DNA of 64,000 bases, from contig NC_085101.1 of assembly GCF_963422355.1 (NCBI RefSeq), positions 3,550,590-3,614,589 on the forward strand. The letters run 5' to 3'. Position numbers and translations under genes: made by a program. Below are positions 41,270 to 58,729 of this stretch, piece by piece (the stretch's first letter is position 1; every line of letters begins with the position of its first letter). Source of the DNA: Corticium candelabrum (taxonomy: Eukaryota; Porifera; Homoscleromorpha; Homosclerophorida; Plakinidae). The notes below the pieces were generated by a model that was not told the origin of the DNA, ran no database searches, and worked only from the letters and a program-made list of their open reading frames with translations.

Positions 41270-43685
41270 TTATTCTGCTAGAGCACAGTCAGACAGCTCA
41301 TCATCTGAATCTAGCATGTCAAACACTGCATAATGTAGCTGTGGGTACCTCGTTCTTCCAAATCTTGCCTTGTCAGCAGAAGGCTCCTCCTCTGGCTCCT
41401 CCCGCTGAAGCAAACCCTCACTCTCAAGTGGAACCGGCAGGACCAATCCAGAAGGACCTGGCAGATTCACATCAGAGTGAGTTTCTGGATCAGTGTAAGA
41501 AGGCACAGAAGAAACCACAGGGGAAGCCTTCTTCTTGACTTGATTTGCCCACTTTTGCTTTTTTCTCGGAGGCTCCTCCTCTAAAACAAATTCTCCAGCC
41601 TCATATGTTTTTCCTTCTTTTCTCTTCTGTTTTTCAGATCTTCTAGCCTTTCGAATGTCTAAGTTTAGCTCTTCTGATCTTTTTCTCCTCTTTTGCTCTT
41701 TCATCTGCCACTTTCTGTCGCTGTTCATCTATAAATTTGAAGGCGTGGATGGTGTCGCAATTGGGAGAGGTCTTGGCTAATGTCATCACTTGAGTATATG
41801 CTGCTACAGATCCTTCATTGAATAAAACAGTGGCCAGGTCCACAGTCATTTTAATCATCTTATACCCTAAAAACTTCCTTTGGGAGCAAGCAACCACACA
41901 ATAGAGTGAAAAGACTCGTTTTGATTTTGGGTATGGCCGTCCTTGCATCTTTTGAGATGACTAGGATGGCCCAGTTTTGATATCGCTTCATTCCATAGAG
42001 GATGGAGAAAGGCACTGGGCAGACCTTTGTCAACGTAGTAGACATTTGGGTTGACTTTTGACTGTTGGTAGTCACACCACGAGCTTTCTCCTTTTGGACA
42101 ATACTGGTGTCTAGCATCAAGAGTCTTGACACAAACACGATGTTCCACACCATAGTCCGTAGTGCAAGCTTTCTTTGACTGGTATTGGCTGCAAATAATA
42201 TGACTCTCTGTACAGCTCGGCTTGCATTCTTGCACAGAATGATATAGCAATGCTCTTACAGCCACTACCATTTGCTCCACATTCCCTGTGTGTTTCCTAA
42301 TTGCATAGCCGTAGTACCTTTGAAAGTTATCGATCATTTCATCTGTGAGCCTGTTCTTTCCGCCTATCCCTTTCCCATCTGACAGCTCCTCTCCCCTTTT
42401 TTGCAATCTCGCAGTCGTGACCCCATGCCCTTCTGGATGTGGCCTATACAGTCAGCTTTCGTAACCTCCATCCCCTCGTAAGTGTCTTTCACTGCAGTAT
42501 ACGACTTGCTGTCACCGTCTCCTATGAACTTCACATACCTCATCCTGTTTTTCTCCACTGATCTTGGCCAAATGTCTTTTGCACCTCCCACCTCCATAGC
42601 ATTGGAGCTAACGTCTGTGTTCTTTGTGCAGTACTCATGATGATGCTCCTTCCAGCCAAGGTAGTCGTCCGAGGTCACATCTGGGCATTCTTCTTTCCTC
42701 CTGCACTCTGAACAAAGTTTACTATGTACTTGTGTATCCAGGACTTTGCCAGTCTTCATGTGAATGACAGCTTGGACTCCAAACAAAGATGAATGGCCTC
42801 GTTTTGCCCATGTGCCATCAAATGAAACAGCTTCATCGATGATCTCGTGTTCTGCCAGCGGACGGCCAATGGCTAATTCTTTCATACTCCCAATTTCACC
42901 AACAGCTTTCGACTGGCTTGCCCTAGCTGCCTCTGACAAATTGACAGTGATGCTCTTGAGGTGGTTTTGCCATGACCGACTTCTTACTGGAAGGGGCATT
43001 CCCGTAATTCCACAAAACTTTATGAATGCTTGTCTACTCTCTCCCATGGCTAGGGCTGCTAAGGTCAGACGGTGGTTGACATCATAGCTGTGACCTGGAA
43101 ATACGTTATTCTTAGTAACATTTTGGCATGAAACATGGTATCTATATTATATATATTTTTATATTATAAATTTTTAAATGATATATATTTTATAATATGT
43201 ATATGTTGTTATATTATTAATATAAAAATATACATAATATAAAAAATTATAATATTAAAACTTTATAATATAAAAAATGTATAACATAAAAATAGGTTAC
43301 ATACCTATCTTCATGGGTCTCCTCTTTGAGGTGTACAAGGGCTTCATTTTGTAGCCACATACAGAGCACTGCATGTGCAGCACAGACATCAATCCAAATC
43401 GGCTCTCCGCCTTTTCTCTCAACACCGTTGTCGATGGCCCCACGTTTTCCTGTAGTACCGCACTCTGACAAGATCTCTCAAGAAGTCTCCTAGAACTTCC
43501 ATGCCTACAAGACGATAGCCTTCAGCATGTCTGTCCGTAGATAGTGGACATTCAGTGACAACGGCTGTCTTCATCTTTCTTGACGAAGCAGATCCAGTAG
43601 CAACAGCTGCAGGAGCCGTCGTATGATGTTTCAAAACGTGTGACGGCACCCCATGAAATCTAGCACCACGCTTACGTTGAGGCAT
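41270..43685 (-). pseudogene. Mutator-like (MULE) transposase gene, broken
   Basis: On the minus strand the gene begins near MPQRKRGARFHG (43685). A probable intron (about 43096-43304, very AT-rich) separates the first exon from one starting HSYDVNHRLTLAALAMG. The main domain (42364-43047) has DEAVSFDGTWAKRGHSS, a zinc-like CSECRRKEECPD block and VKFIGDGDSKSY. A changed frame (41867-42406) continues with NRLTDEMIDNFQRYYGYAIR and NQNESFHSIVW. Acidic residues in FDGTW, GDGDS and NESFH fit the DDE triad of animal Mutator-like transposases. The C-terminal tail is Lys/Glu-rich. At least three frame changes (near 43450, 42390 and 41900) show it is dead. Terminal inverted repeats were not found. Confidence 0.8.
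43096..43304. other. AT-rich intron of the Mutator-like gene
   Basis: About 210 bp of nearly pure A/T lies between a donor-like GTATGT (minus, ending about 43305) and an acceptor CAG near 43095. Confidence 0.55.
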
Positions 43686-44011
43686 AACGCAAGAAGAAAA
43701 ATCGCAAAGCAAGAAGACAAATCGCAGGAGAACACTATACAAAGCTCGTCAGCTGTGATTTCTGTAAGACTTTGGGTCATATGTTAACGTCATCGTAGGC
43801 GAGACTGGTACGAAGGATGCGAAGGCGTAGTTTAGTCTCCGCCCACTTTCGTAGCAAATTTCAAGAGTCCAAACACGCGGAAGTTTACCAGCAAACTCTG
43901 TCGTTGCACGGAGGCATGCAAGTGAGAACTAGAGACACTGTTTCTACGTTTGAGCAGACAAATGAAGCTAGCCATGTTGCAACGTCGCAGCTAATTAATA
44001 TACACACGCAA

Positions 44012-44014
<3 letters not shown>

Positions 44015-44094
<80 letters not shown>
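44015..44094. repeat. (AC)n microsatellite
   Basis: Pure AC run. Confidence 0.97.
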
Positions 44095-44095
<1 letters not shown>

Positions 44096-44432
44096 CATGT
44101 CATGTGAACAGCTGCCAGTTTATCTGGTCACGCCTCCTCATCGAAGAGGGGAGATAGGAATTTTGCTTTTTCCCTCGCTTGTAGACGAATAGTAGAGGAA
44201 CAGTAGTGACGTTTCAAGCCTCGAAGTCAACGAAATCGTCGATGGCAGCCCTTACATACATGCTGGAAAGAGCTCCTGTCGACAGATATGTGGTGCCCAC
44301 GATGACAGTTGTAGCTTCTAAAACCAGATCTGGACTTGAAGCAGCGAAAGCTTTGTCCACAGTGCATAGGAAACTGGCGAGTCGCAAAGCATTCGTGGTG
44401 AGCCAGCACACACGCGCGACCGCTCGCACTCG

Positions 44433-44680
<248 letters not shown>

Positions 44681-44721
44681 TATTGCGACTGTGTGAGGAG
44701 AACGGGGGGATGGTGGGCTAG

Positions 44722-44739
44722 TAATATATAAATATATAA

Positions 44740-44806
<67 letters not shown>
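44722..44806. repeat. (TA)n microsatellite
   Basis: TA run with a few TAAATA interruptions at its left end. Confidence 0.96.
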
Positions 44807-44810
<4 letters not shown>

Positions 44811-44856
44811 AGTAACAATATTACTGAAGCTGTAAGAGACGTACGTTTTTGTCCAG

Positions 44857-46658
44857 ACGTGTGTAATACCAAAGAATGACAGCTGCTGTCATTATGATGC
44901 AGTGCACGGTACTAATACAGTACTGCTGCATGTGTATATCTACTAGCTGTCAAGCCGCGGATTTAGATTAGGACATTCGGGGCACGTGCCCCCTTCACAA
45001 GCGTCCTCAATTGGTCTAGCTAAGTGTAACATTTCTGTCCTCAATCGCAGGGCCTACCTCGCAGCGAGACTAAAATAGGAAATATAAGCAGACTGTAGTA
45101 TCGTAGCTTCCCTACGTCCTAGCCTCGCCCCAAACGCAGTGTGGCTTACAACCCCAGATCTGCTGCCATCACCACTAAGTCTGGTTCGGTAACGCCCAGT
45201 GCGGTCAGCGCTAATCACTAGGAACATGACTAGTGTCAGTTACAAGTGTACTTTGTCGGTGTATTAGATTACAGGAAACGATTGTAGTGTGGGATCTTCG
45301 CTAGTTAGCGTGCAGTACGTAGACAGCAGTCCAATGCATTGCAGTAGATGCATATGAGTCATTGCAGCTTCAACTGAGAACCTGTGTACGCGTTCAGAGG
45401 GGTATGATGCACTGCAAGTGCCATTTCTAATCTCCCGCTTCACCGCTCCGCTCCGTATGGTAGCTGCAATCTCTTACTAACGCTTGACAGCGGCCTAAAA
45501 TCGCAATATCGACAAGTACAGAGGCTAGAACAACGTCAAAGTCAATCGAAAGCTCGGTTCCTAGCTAATATCATTAGTATGACAAGCGCTGAAGTTGATT
45601 ACATACTTACTCCCTCCCAGGAAGGGGTACCGAACCAGACGTAGTTGTGAGGACGGAACATCCGGGCTGCAATCCACACTGCAACTGGGGCGAGGCTACC
45701 TACTTCCTGGGAATGACTATATCTTGGATATAATAAATCTGATGTCGTATAACCAAATTCGTGTTGACAGTGCTGTAGTAACTAAAACATAAAATCATGT
45801 CATTACTAAATTTTTTGCCCAAACGTAACTTGTGTTAGCTTGCAATAAAACACTAAGTAACATACATGTATGCCCGTATGCAACTGGCTTATAATTATAC
45901 CTGTCCAAATGTCGAGTCTCGGGTGTGTGACGTCATAAAGTTGATAATGTCATACTATCTTGAAGACGCTTGAGCCCCTTCACCAATGGCTGCGCGCAAC
46001 TTAGCGTGTGGTCTGGGTACGCAAAGAAATTTGTCCCTCGTATTAGGCTAGATTAATTAAACAGAAAGTAGCGCACACTAAAGGGTTAACTGCCTAACTC
46101 TGCTGCGGCAAGCTGCATGCTAAAGCTAGAAATTGCATGCAAGTCATGTCTTAGCCGTCCTACATACGTTCAATATTTTTTGCAGACGGCAAACTAACTA
46201 TAAAGGTACATGTTACCTGATAATCGCTTGTTCTTGGAACTGCTTTGACGACGGACTTCTGAAAGCAACTAGCACGTGACCTATACGTGTAGCCTTGATA
46301 GCCAGACCTCGTTTGGCGCTTCAGTTTCAAGTGATACTGAATTACTAAGGCTTTCCAATGCTATGGCATATAGATAGAGATGATGACACAGTAGATAGAC
46401 AAAAAAATTTGCTTTGCCTGTTTTGCGTTTGGACACTTGAATACGTATACATACGCTTTGCACGCTGTTGACTATGACTACAAGATCATTTTAGGCTGTC
46501 AGCGATGTTAAAGAAAATCTGGGACTTTTTGTTGGTTGTGGAAGTTAGTCAGAGACAAAACAGACATTTTACGGTTTAGCAGAAGACAGAAGTAGGTAAA
46601 AACTGAAGAAAGCAACCACTCATGTAGAGTGTGTGTGTGTGCGCGCGTGCGTGTGTGT

Positions 46659-46707
<49 letters not shown>

Positions 46708-46905
46708 TGTGTTTGTGTGTGAGTGCATGTTTGTGTGTGCGTCCCCAAGCTCAATAAATGTGGTTATGAAACTGACGAACTAACTTCTTATAGTTTACGC
46801 GATTAGGCTATAAATTCCAGACTCAGTGCAAGCTGACTTGTGCTGGAAAGGTCTCAGTGTTTTGTAGTTGATTCAGTATGTTTATCCTTAAGTATTACTT
46901 TGGTT
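44857..46905 (+). repeat. Segment R, copy B, with a MITE insertion
   Basis: Same-orientation homologue of 22658-24235. It differs by point changes and small indels, and by the 579-bp element at 45120-45698. Its last roughly 55 bp (from about 46852) also start the 5.5-kb tandem duplication and recur at about 55775. Confidence 0.85.
45120..45698. mobile_element. MITE with 9-bp target duplication
   Basis: The 579-bp element begins TAGCCTCGCCCC and ends GGGGCGAGGCTA, perfect 12-bp inverted repeats. The similarity continues imperfectly inward (GCAGTGTGG in both arms). The flanks CCTACGTCC (45111-45119) and CCTACTTCC (45699-45707) are a 9-bp duplication with one change. The paralogous site in segment R copy A (near 22912) has one uninterrupted CCTACGTCC, so it is an empty site. 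A 9-bp duplication fits Mutator-like elements. It has no coding capacity. Confidence 0.9.
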
Positions 46906-47229
46906 TAGTTTGACTGTGGTGGGGCCTGATCCCCTACCCACAAACGATTCATCAGAAAAACACGAGTTTGAATTTTTGTTTCATAATTCTATTTTATCAT
47001 CGGTTAGTAAGAGGGCAAAATGACAACGTTTGAAACTGTAGTCTTCTGCTTCAAATCGACGTGCATTCTTTAGCACTCAGATTGCCATGAACTTCCGCTT
47101 ACTTCTTTAAGCCAACTATAACAAGTAATTGCGACAACAGAAATTTATTGCCATTTTTAAAGTTGCAATACATGACAAAACCAGTTATTAACATATTTCT
47201 CTAGTAGAACTATTGTAGTACCGAAAACA

Positions 47230-47235
47230 TTTATT
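47230..47235 (-). promoter_or_regulatory. Poly(A) signal of sushi-tyrosinase gene 1
   Basis: AATAAA on the minus strand about 80 bp after the stop codon. In copy 2 the same position reads AAGAAA. A second AATAAA further downstream (47144-47149) is kept in both copies. Confidence 0.5.
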
Positions 47236-47315
47236 GCAAACACACCAAAATGATGACGATATCGTTCTCTCTGTCAACAATCACGTCATGTATTAACAAT
47301 TACCGTAAGACTACA

Positions 47316-51573
<4,258 letters not shown>

Positions 51574-51620
51574 CGTTCTACAAAACAGCAAGTGAATTGA
51601 ACGATCTGACAAGGTGAGCC

Positions 51621-51630
51621 GTTTATATAG
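51621..51630 (-). promoter_or_regulatory. TATA box of sushi-tyrosinase gene 1
   Basis: CTATATAAAC on the minus strand about 50 bp upstream of the start codon, which allows a short 5' leader. The TATATAA core is preserved in copy 2. Confidence 0.6.
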
Positions 51631-52368
51631 GGGCTCCGTTACGTACATCTGGGCGGGGCAAGTTCGATGGTAATGTCCAGACACTCTGCGGCTCGAGGTC
51701 AAACGACAGTGCACCGACAACCGGGTAATGCATTTGACAGTACACGACACATCAAACGAACGGATGCGCAGTATCTAGACCATTAGCTCAAACAAAACAA
51801 GGCGCTGACGTGTGATGACAAGGGTTTCCTGTGTTAGTTACGCCTCGTAGGTGTGACTTTACGCCCACGCCATGTTAGGGTCTCATGCGTTTCCTCCGTT
51901 TCTAGACAACAGCCAGCTAACCAGCATCCGTCTTTATCAACATAACTCTTGTATTAGCATCTTTATACGTATAGGTGGATGGCTAAACCGCTGCCATTGT
52001 CTAAAGTTTCGGTCTCGTGCATCCAGATCCTCCTCTTTCTAATTAGTGTGTCCGCCTACCATTGTGTGATGTTGTAGTAGTGTTGTAGAGAGGGAGGAGT
52101 AGTGGCGTAAGTGTCATTGTAGTGTGAGCTTTGGGATGCAATCCAAGATCCGTGTGTAGTGTTCAGTGCGGTTTACGTAATTACACACCCAATTATCGAT
52201 ATAGTCTTGAATCGAGCGTTTCGCAACGCCTCACGAACATCCAGCAAGCTCCAACATCAACAAAGAGAACACGAAGAGATTTACTAGTACAGGTAATCGT
52301 AGACCTGGTGACCCAAGGGCGTCGCTGGACCTCCACAATTGGGAAGGCTATGCGGCTGCTCTATTATT

Positions 52369-55300
52369 ACCTAGTTGTCATGACAACCTACAACTGCCGT
52401 TGTCTAAACAAGCTTCTCACTTGCTGAAACAGGTTGCTTCGTACTTGATTATTCATTATTCTGCTGAAAATCGAAGCTTGAAGCCTCACGTTTGTGCAAG
52501 TCAGGAGTTCCGTGTTTATTATCCGGGACATGACAAAGTGTAACTCTGTGATTCTACTGCTGTTGCAACGTTAACTGCTACAGCAACTACTATCAGAACT
52601 CATACTACTGAGTTTAGGACCAGAACAAGCGCACTGGCCATTCAGGTCAATTAAATTTTCACAGCATGCGGTATAGTCTATCTGTAAGTACCGGTGAGTC
52701 ACAGTCATCATCCCGTAAGTCACGTGCAGCTCGCATAGCATGCGTTGTAGTGACGGTCAACACATCCATGAATTACATGTTGCATTACATCATCCGTATA
52801 TAGTACATTGCTGCTTTAGTGTGGTGCAATCTAGGAATGATGTAATAATAATAATATAATAATAATATTTATTTCTATCGCATCAACACAGTAATGCAGT
52901 TCCCACTGCGACAGACTAACACACGTACAACACACAGCTAGGGCTTTAGGTAGACATTCTTTTTAGGGCTAAATGTGTACTGTCACTACAACCCTCACTT
53001 TTACAAGTGTTAAAATTTCTCTCACTGTGCCTACAACTCAACTATTCAATTGAGACGCACTACTTTCATTTTTCCAAATTGCCTTTACTTGTAAGTGTCC
53101 GGTTGAGTCACAGTCATCATCCGGTAAGTCACGTGCAGCTGTGGCTATCGTACACCGAAATGGTAGGTATTCTTTTTGATTATATTCGTTCAACTCGAAC
53201 AGGTGATTGGAAGCTACACTTGTTGACTATACGAAAGATGATTCTCCGGTTCTTTGCTTACGACAGAGTAAATTATAGCCGGCACCTGACGCTCTACTGG
53301 TATGAAATGACTGTTTTACCTAAGACTCATCTAGATGCCCATGAGGAATTTCCTAGAGGTGAAGTTTGTGTGCAACGCAGTAACTGGGCATTTAGGCAAA
53401 TTCCAGTAGACCAAGCAATTGAACAATCTATTAATCGTGACTCGAAGACCAAGGGCGGCATTATAGGTTTTAGTCAAAAACCCGGAGCCGTCCAGAAATG
53501 GATTGCTAGTGCTCATCGGCGTGCTGAGATCTCCCGAAACTGTTTGGACATGGCAGGACTGTGTGAAAACACAACGAGATTGCACAAAGATTGTGGAGCA
53601 AACCGTATCAAGAAAGATGAAGCTTCTGTACAGGCTGTTCTTGAATCAATCAAAACAGGAAGCAATCCATTTTCAGTTGAAGACATCACTAATCTTTTTA
53701 GTACTTCGTCTGGTGTCGTCGTCACAGATGACATAGCAGCAGATATACTAAATGCTTATACCATCGGAGAAAAACGCTTTGTTCCGTTTGTTAACGAAAG
53801 ACTGAAGTCCTCAAAGTTAGCTTTTACGATCCTCTTCCAAACTGAAGCCTACGACATTCTCGGCACAGGTAAAAACAAAATCTGTAAAAGTGAAAGGACA
53901 AGAAGTAATCGCGCGTGCTGATCGAAACCTATTTGCTAGGTTACTAATTGTAGCACAGACTAGATCTTTAAATATGCGTGATGTTCTTTGCTACGAACTA
54001 GGTTCTCTCCCTTGGTCTCTAGCGCCAGTGGATGGAAGCTTGGCAAAACTGCAAAGTCAAAACTGCTCGATCTGTGAGAGAAAGACATTCCTCCTGCTGA
54101 AAATGTGCCTGGCAATACTGCGTGGATGATTGATGCCATGGCATTGCTGCAAAGTTTAGGTACAATCCCAGCTACATTTGCAGATCTTGCCATGAAGGCG
54201 TTTGATGTAGCTACAGCAGCTTTCTTGTCTGGTTCTGTCCGGATCGATTTTGTGGTCGACAGATACCCTACTCATAGCATCCAACGTTGCGAACGAAGCC
54301 AGAGAGTAAAACAGGGAATCGTAAAAATTAACATAGCTAATCGATTGCAGACGTGTCTGTCACAGTGGAAGAAGTACTTATCGCTTGACAGTAACAAGAC
54401 ATATCTCTCAGAGTTTCTCTTGCAAGAATGGATCAGACCAGAATATGCTGAACGTCTTCATTATCGCCTATTCTACGTGACTCACGATGCCAAATGCACC
54501 CTTCTAACAAGCAGTGATGGAGTTGCAGTTACTGCCCAATGTGTAGCAGATCTGGAATGTTGTCATGAAGAAGCTGCCACTCGTTTGCTACTTCATGAAG
54601 CACATGCGGCTACTATGGGTTTCGCGAGTGTAGTGATACGATCACGGACGTTACCATTCTGGCTTGCTCTTTGTGTCCTGGCATCCCCTCTCGCATATTT
54701 TTTTGAACAGGGACTAAAACGCGCTCACGGTTTATTGACATTCAAGCTGTGAGAAATTCCGTTAGTGAAAACGTTTGCGACGCACTTCTAGGATTACACG
54801 CTCTAACTGGCTGTGATAATACATCTGCTTTCAAAAGGTGAGGGAAAAAGACTGGTTTACAATTGCTGCAATCGAATTCGCAATTATGTGATGGTATTCA
54901 ACGACTTGGTGGTACATTTAATATTTCTGATGATCTGTTTACTGTATGCGAAACGTTTGTTTGCCAGTTGTATGGATCAAAGACGAATTCCATTAATGAC
55001 TGCAGGTACGAGCTGTTCTCTGTAAAGGGTGCACAAGGCGACAATCTTCCCCCAACCCAGGACGCACTACAGATGCACATGCAGAGAGCTAACTATCAAG
55101 CCGCAGTTTGGGTAAGAGCTCTTCAAGCCAAACCGGTTGTACCCTCTCCTTGTGGGTATGGGTGGGAAATTGTGAATGATCAATTAACAATGAAATGGAT
55201 GACACGGAAACCAGCACCTGATGACCTACTGGTTTTAGTCAATTGCCGTTGCCATACCGGATGTAGTTCATGTCGACGCTCTTGTGTACGTGAAGGGATG

Positions 55301-55774
55301 CCTTGTACAGATGCTTGTGGTTGTGAAGACTGTGACAACCAAACCGCTCCATGTAGACGTGAAACATACAGCTAAGGGAGTGATGATGAAGCAGAGTTCT
55401 AGAGCAGCTGACTTACCTTTAGCTAGTTGATAATTTGCTTCAAGTTTGCTGCACACATAGTAATAATATAGACAAGAAAGACACATTTAGATTATTTTTC
55501 TTTATTTTGACAAAGTTAAAATACTATATAGTTAGACTACTAACTTGATTAGATAAGATGAATTAGATAAGATTGCCGTTTTGAGTAATAAACCTTGGTT
55601 GCTATGGCAACGCAGACTATCTTTGGTTCTAGTACTTCGGACACTTTTTCAGACTAACTAATGTTAAATTCGCACTCTTCTATGTCGTTTGTCGAGATAT
55701 CAATAATAAAATTTAGATCGGACCGTTGGGGCGACGGACTTTTGAAAAACTGACCGTGGGCTGTAGGACTATCT
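52369..55774. other. Spacer between the two duplication units
   Basis: 3.4 kb with no counterpart on the other side of the duplication. It contains the transposon-associated ORF below. It also has a roughly 50-bp direct repeat (GAGTCACAGTCATCATCC at about 52692 and 53106) and an AATAAT-rich stretch near 52845-52870. Confidence 0.7.
53110..55375 (+). pseudogene. Transposon-associated animal ORF of unknown function, broken
   Basis: Segments in changing frames are collinear with a protein family I recognise as recurrent and repeated in animal genomes, though I cannot name its element class. The N-part (to 53921) has FDYIRSTRTGDWKLHL, MILRFFAYDRVNYSRHLT and QSINRDSKTKGGIIGFS. The middle (53890-54752) has KGQEVIARADRNLFARLLIV, WMIDAMALLQSL, RIDFVVDRYP and ECCHEEAATRLLLHEAHAA. 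The C-part (54770-55375) has NDCRYELFSVKGAQGDNLPP, ANYQAAVWVRAL and a Cys-rich tail (CRCHTGCSSCRRSC, CGCEDCDN) that probably binds zinc. At least three frame changes (near 53880, 54110 and 54650-54860) disrupt it. Frame changes could partly be introns, but no splice pairs resolve all of them. Confidence 0.65.
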
Positions 55775-58729
55775 CACAGTGTTTTGTAGTTGATTCAGTA
55801 TGTTTGTCCTTAAGTATTACTTTGGCTTCGTTTGACTGTGGTGGGGCCTGATCTTCTACCCACGAACGATTCATCAGAAAACACAAGAGTTTTGAATTTT
55901 TGTTTCATAATTCTATTTTATCATCGGTTAGTAAGAGGGCAAAATTACAACGTTTGAAACTGTGGGCTTGTGCTTCAAATCGGCGTGCATTCTTTAGCAC
56001 TCAGATTACCATGAACTTCCGCTTACTTCTTTAAGCCAAATATAACAAGTAATTGCAACAACAGAAATTTATTGCCATTTTTAAAGCTGCAATACATGAA
56101 AAAACCAGTTATTAACATATTTCTCTAGCAGAACTATTGTAGTGCCGCGAACATTTCTTGCAAACACACCAAAATGATGACGATATCGTTCTCTCTGTCA
56201 ACAATCACGTCCTGTATTAATAATTACCGTAAGACTACACTAACTCCCTGCAGACAGAATGCTGTCCAAAGATAAACCCATTCGCTCCATTGCTTTTGAA
56301 CTAGAGTCTCCGTCTTCGTCATCTGATTGACGACCTGGAGCAGTCGTCGGTGGCATCATGTCTGCTCCCATCTGCATGTCTTTCTGCATGACAGCAGCCA
56401 TTCTACGATCGCTTGCGGACACTCTAAACAGAGTCATCGCCTCCTCACTCAATTCCATAATCATAGGACGTCTAACCCGCTGAAGCACACTGTTACTAAG
56501 CGACCTTGCTGCTGTCATGATGTCAGGAAATCCGACGCCTGCTGCAGGTTCAGCAAAGCAAACACGAATCCCACCGGGCAAATTGTTGTTATCGATAACG
56601 TCAGCGGGTGTTGTCAAGCCTGCCTCCGCCATTGGAGTTCTCACTGTGGAAAAGTGAGCATTGCGGTAACCCAGACCCTTCTTTTGCCAGTCGGCCCACA
56701 ACTTGTCGATATATCCGTGATGGAGAAAAAATTCGGGAGCATATGCAGACCGTACAGAACACATGGTGCCATTTATAAGACAATGCATTTGGACATGAAT
56801 ATTTATCCGAAGACCACGTTCAAATTGTAGGAATTGATTTGGCCCATTGTTTAGTATTTCTGCAATTTCCACAACACCTGGTAACGTTCTAGACCCATTA
56901 TCGTTCATATTGGTAAAGTTCCGCTTGAGACAACCTCTAATAGGTCTTCCATCAGGACTTTTATCAGGAAGAGTCCAATCACCCTGTCCAAATCTGCCAT
57001 CTCTGACACAACCATCCGCTCCCGTGCCGTTTCCGCCGATGTGATGATTTTCACCGCCCCAGAGGCTTGCCGCAAACGGTCTCCTTGCCCAGAGGCTCCA
57101 ATCCCAGTAGGGAACCGTCACATTGCAGTTGATGCGTTTCAGCAAATTTTCGTACTCTAAGAGAAACCATCGGTGCCATGGCAAGAATTGGTTTCTTTCG
57201 TGGATTCCATTGTTAAACTGTAAACTATGAATTTCAAGGAAATCTTCGTAATCCCTGCGATAACGTTCATCTGTCGAAGCTGTAATGAGTGTGTCAACGT
57301 AAAGCCGTTTCTCTGCTGTAGTCATTGACTCGATGTCCTTTCTTTCACGGCAGCACTGAGGCCGTCCTTCTGCACAAGTGCAGAGCTGGTTGCATCGATC
57401 ACGCCATTCGTCTCCATTGACACAAATCGATGCTAGAATGTATGGAAATGAACGTGATATATTTTACAAAGCGTCATGTGACTACAGCTTGCCTCTTATG
57501 CATGAGGGCTCTTGGCCCAGCCAGTTTCCGTTTGTGCAGGTACGCATACTTCTGCCGCGTAGATCGTAGCCACTGTTACACGAGTACGTCGCAGAGTTCC
57601 TCATCTGGTCGACATTGCCGTTTGCGGGTCTATCGAGTCTCGGGCAATCTAAAATCACAAAAATCGACTTTTAATCTATTGATCTAATTTTGCGTGGTGA
57701 CGAAAGAAAAGTGTATTTATCTACTTCGAACGCATGACGGCTGTCTTCCACTCCAGACACCATTGTTGCATGCTCGCCATTGAAAACCTTGCCGACTAAA
57801 GCCTTGATTGCAAGTGTATACAGCTCGAATGAGGTTATGTTGGACGCGGCCATTAGTGGGGTTCCTTAGTCTTGGACACGAAATCGAAACTGAAAGACAG
57901 AAAGGTTACTGTTCGCGTTGACTAAACGTTCACGTCAGTTTCAAACAGGTCTTCTTACTCCGTACGCACGACGGTTGCATCCCACTCCAGTCACCGTTGG
58001 AGCACGTTCTTTGTTGATTACCGTCTAGTGTGTAGCCTGAATTGCAGGTGTATGTTGCAATGTTGTTGTTATTTGACAGACTGACATCACCGTTTGTAGG
58101 ATCACGAAGTCTTTCACAAACTGTAACTAGAGAGAAACAAATATGTCACTGATCTGGGTAGGAGACGAGCTGGAAACGCGACCCGCTTACTTCTAACGCA
58201 AGAAGGGTGAGAACCAAACCATACTCCAATCTGACATCGTCTGTTCCTGTTACCGTTGAGGTTGAATCCGGCTGCGCATGAATACGTTGCCGTGTCGCCC
58301 GAGACTTGGACAAATCCGTTGGTAGGGCGATTTAATCTTGAGCAAGTCACTAACAAGTGAACGTATAGAGTGAAATTTTATACTAATTTTGGGAGTGTCT
58401 TACCTTTTTCGCAAAGAGGTTTTGAGCCTGACCATCTGCCACCTCTACAAACTCGGATTGCGTTGCCTGTGAGTTTGTATTCTCTGTTGCAGACGTGGAC
58501 AGCGAATTTTCCAGATGGAGGCTGAATGATTCTTCCAAATGCAAGAGATGACAATTGAGGACACGTAACTGTAAAGTCAACAAAAAATTTATGCATCGTC
58601 TAAAATATGGTAGGTCACCAATCCAAAGCTACGTCAGTGAATGGAGCTATTGTAAAGGTATAAAAGCAACAGCTAAACGGTTGGCTGAAACAAGGACAGA
58701 CGGATAGACAGACAACAGAGCAAGAGTGC

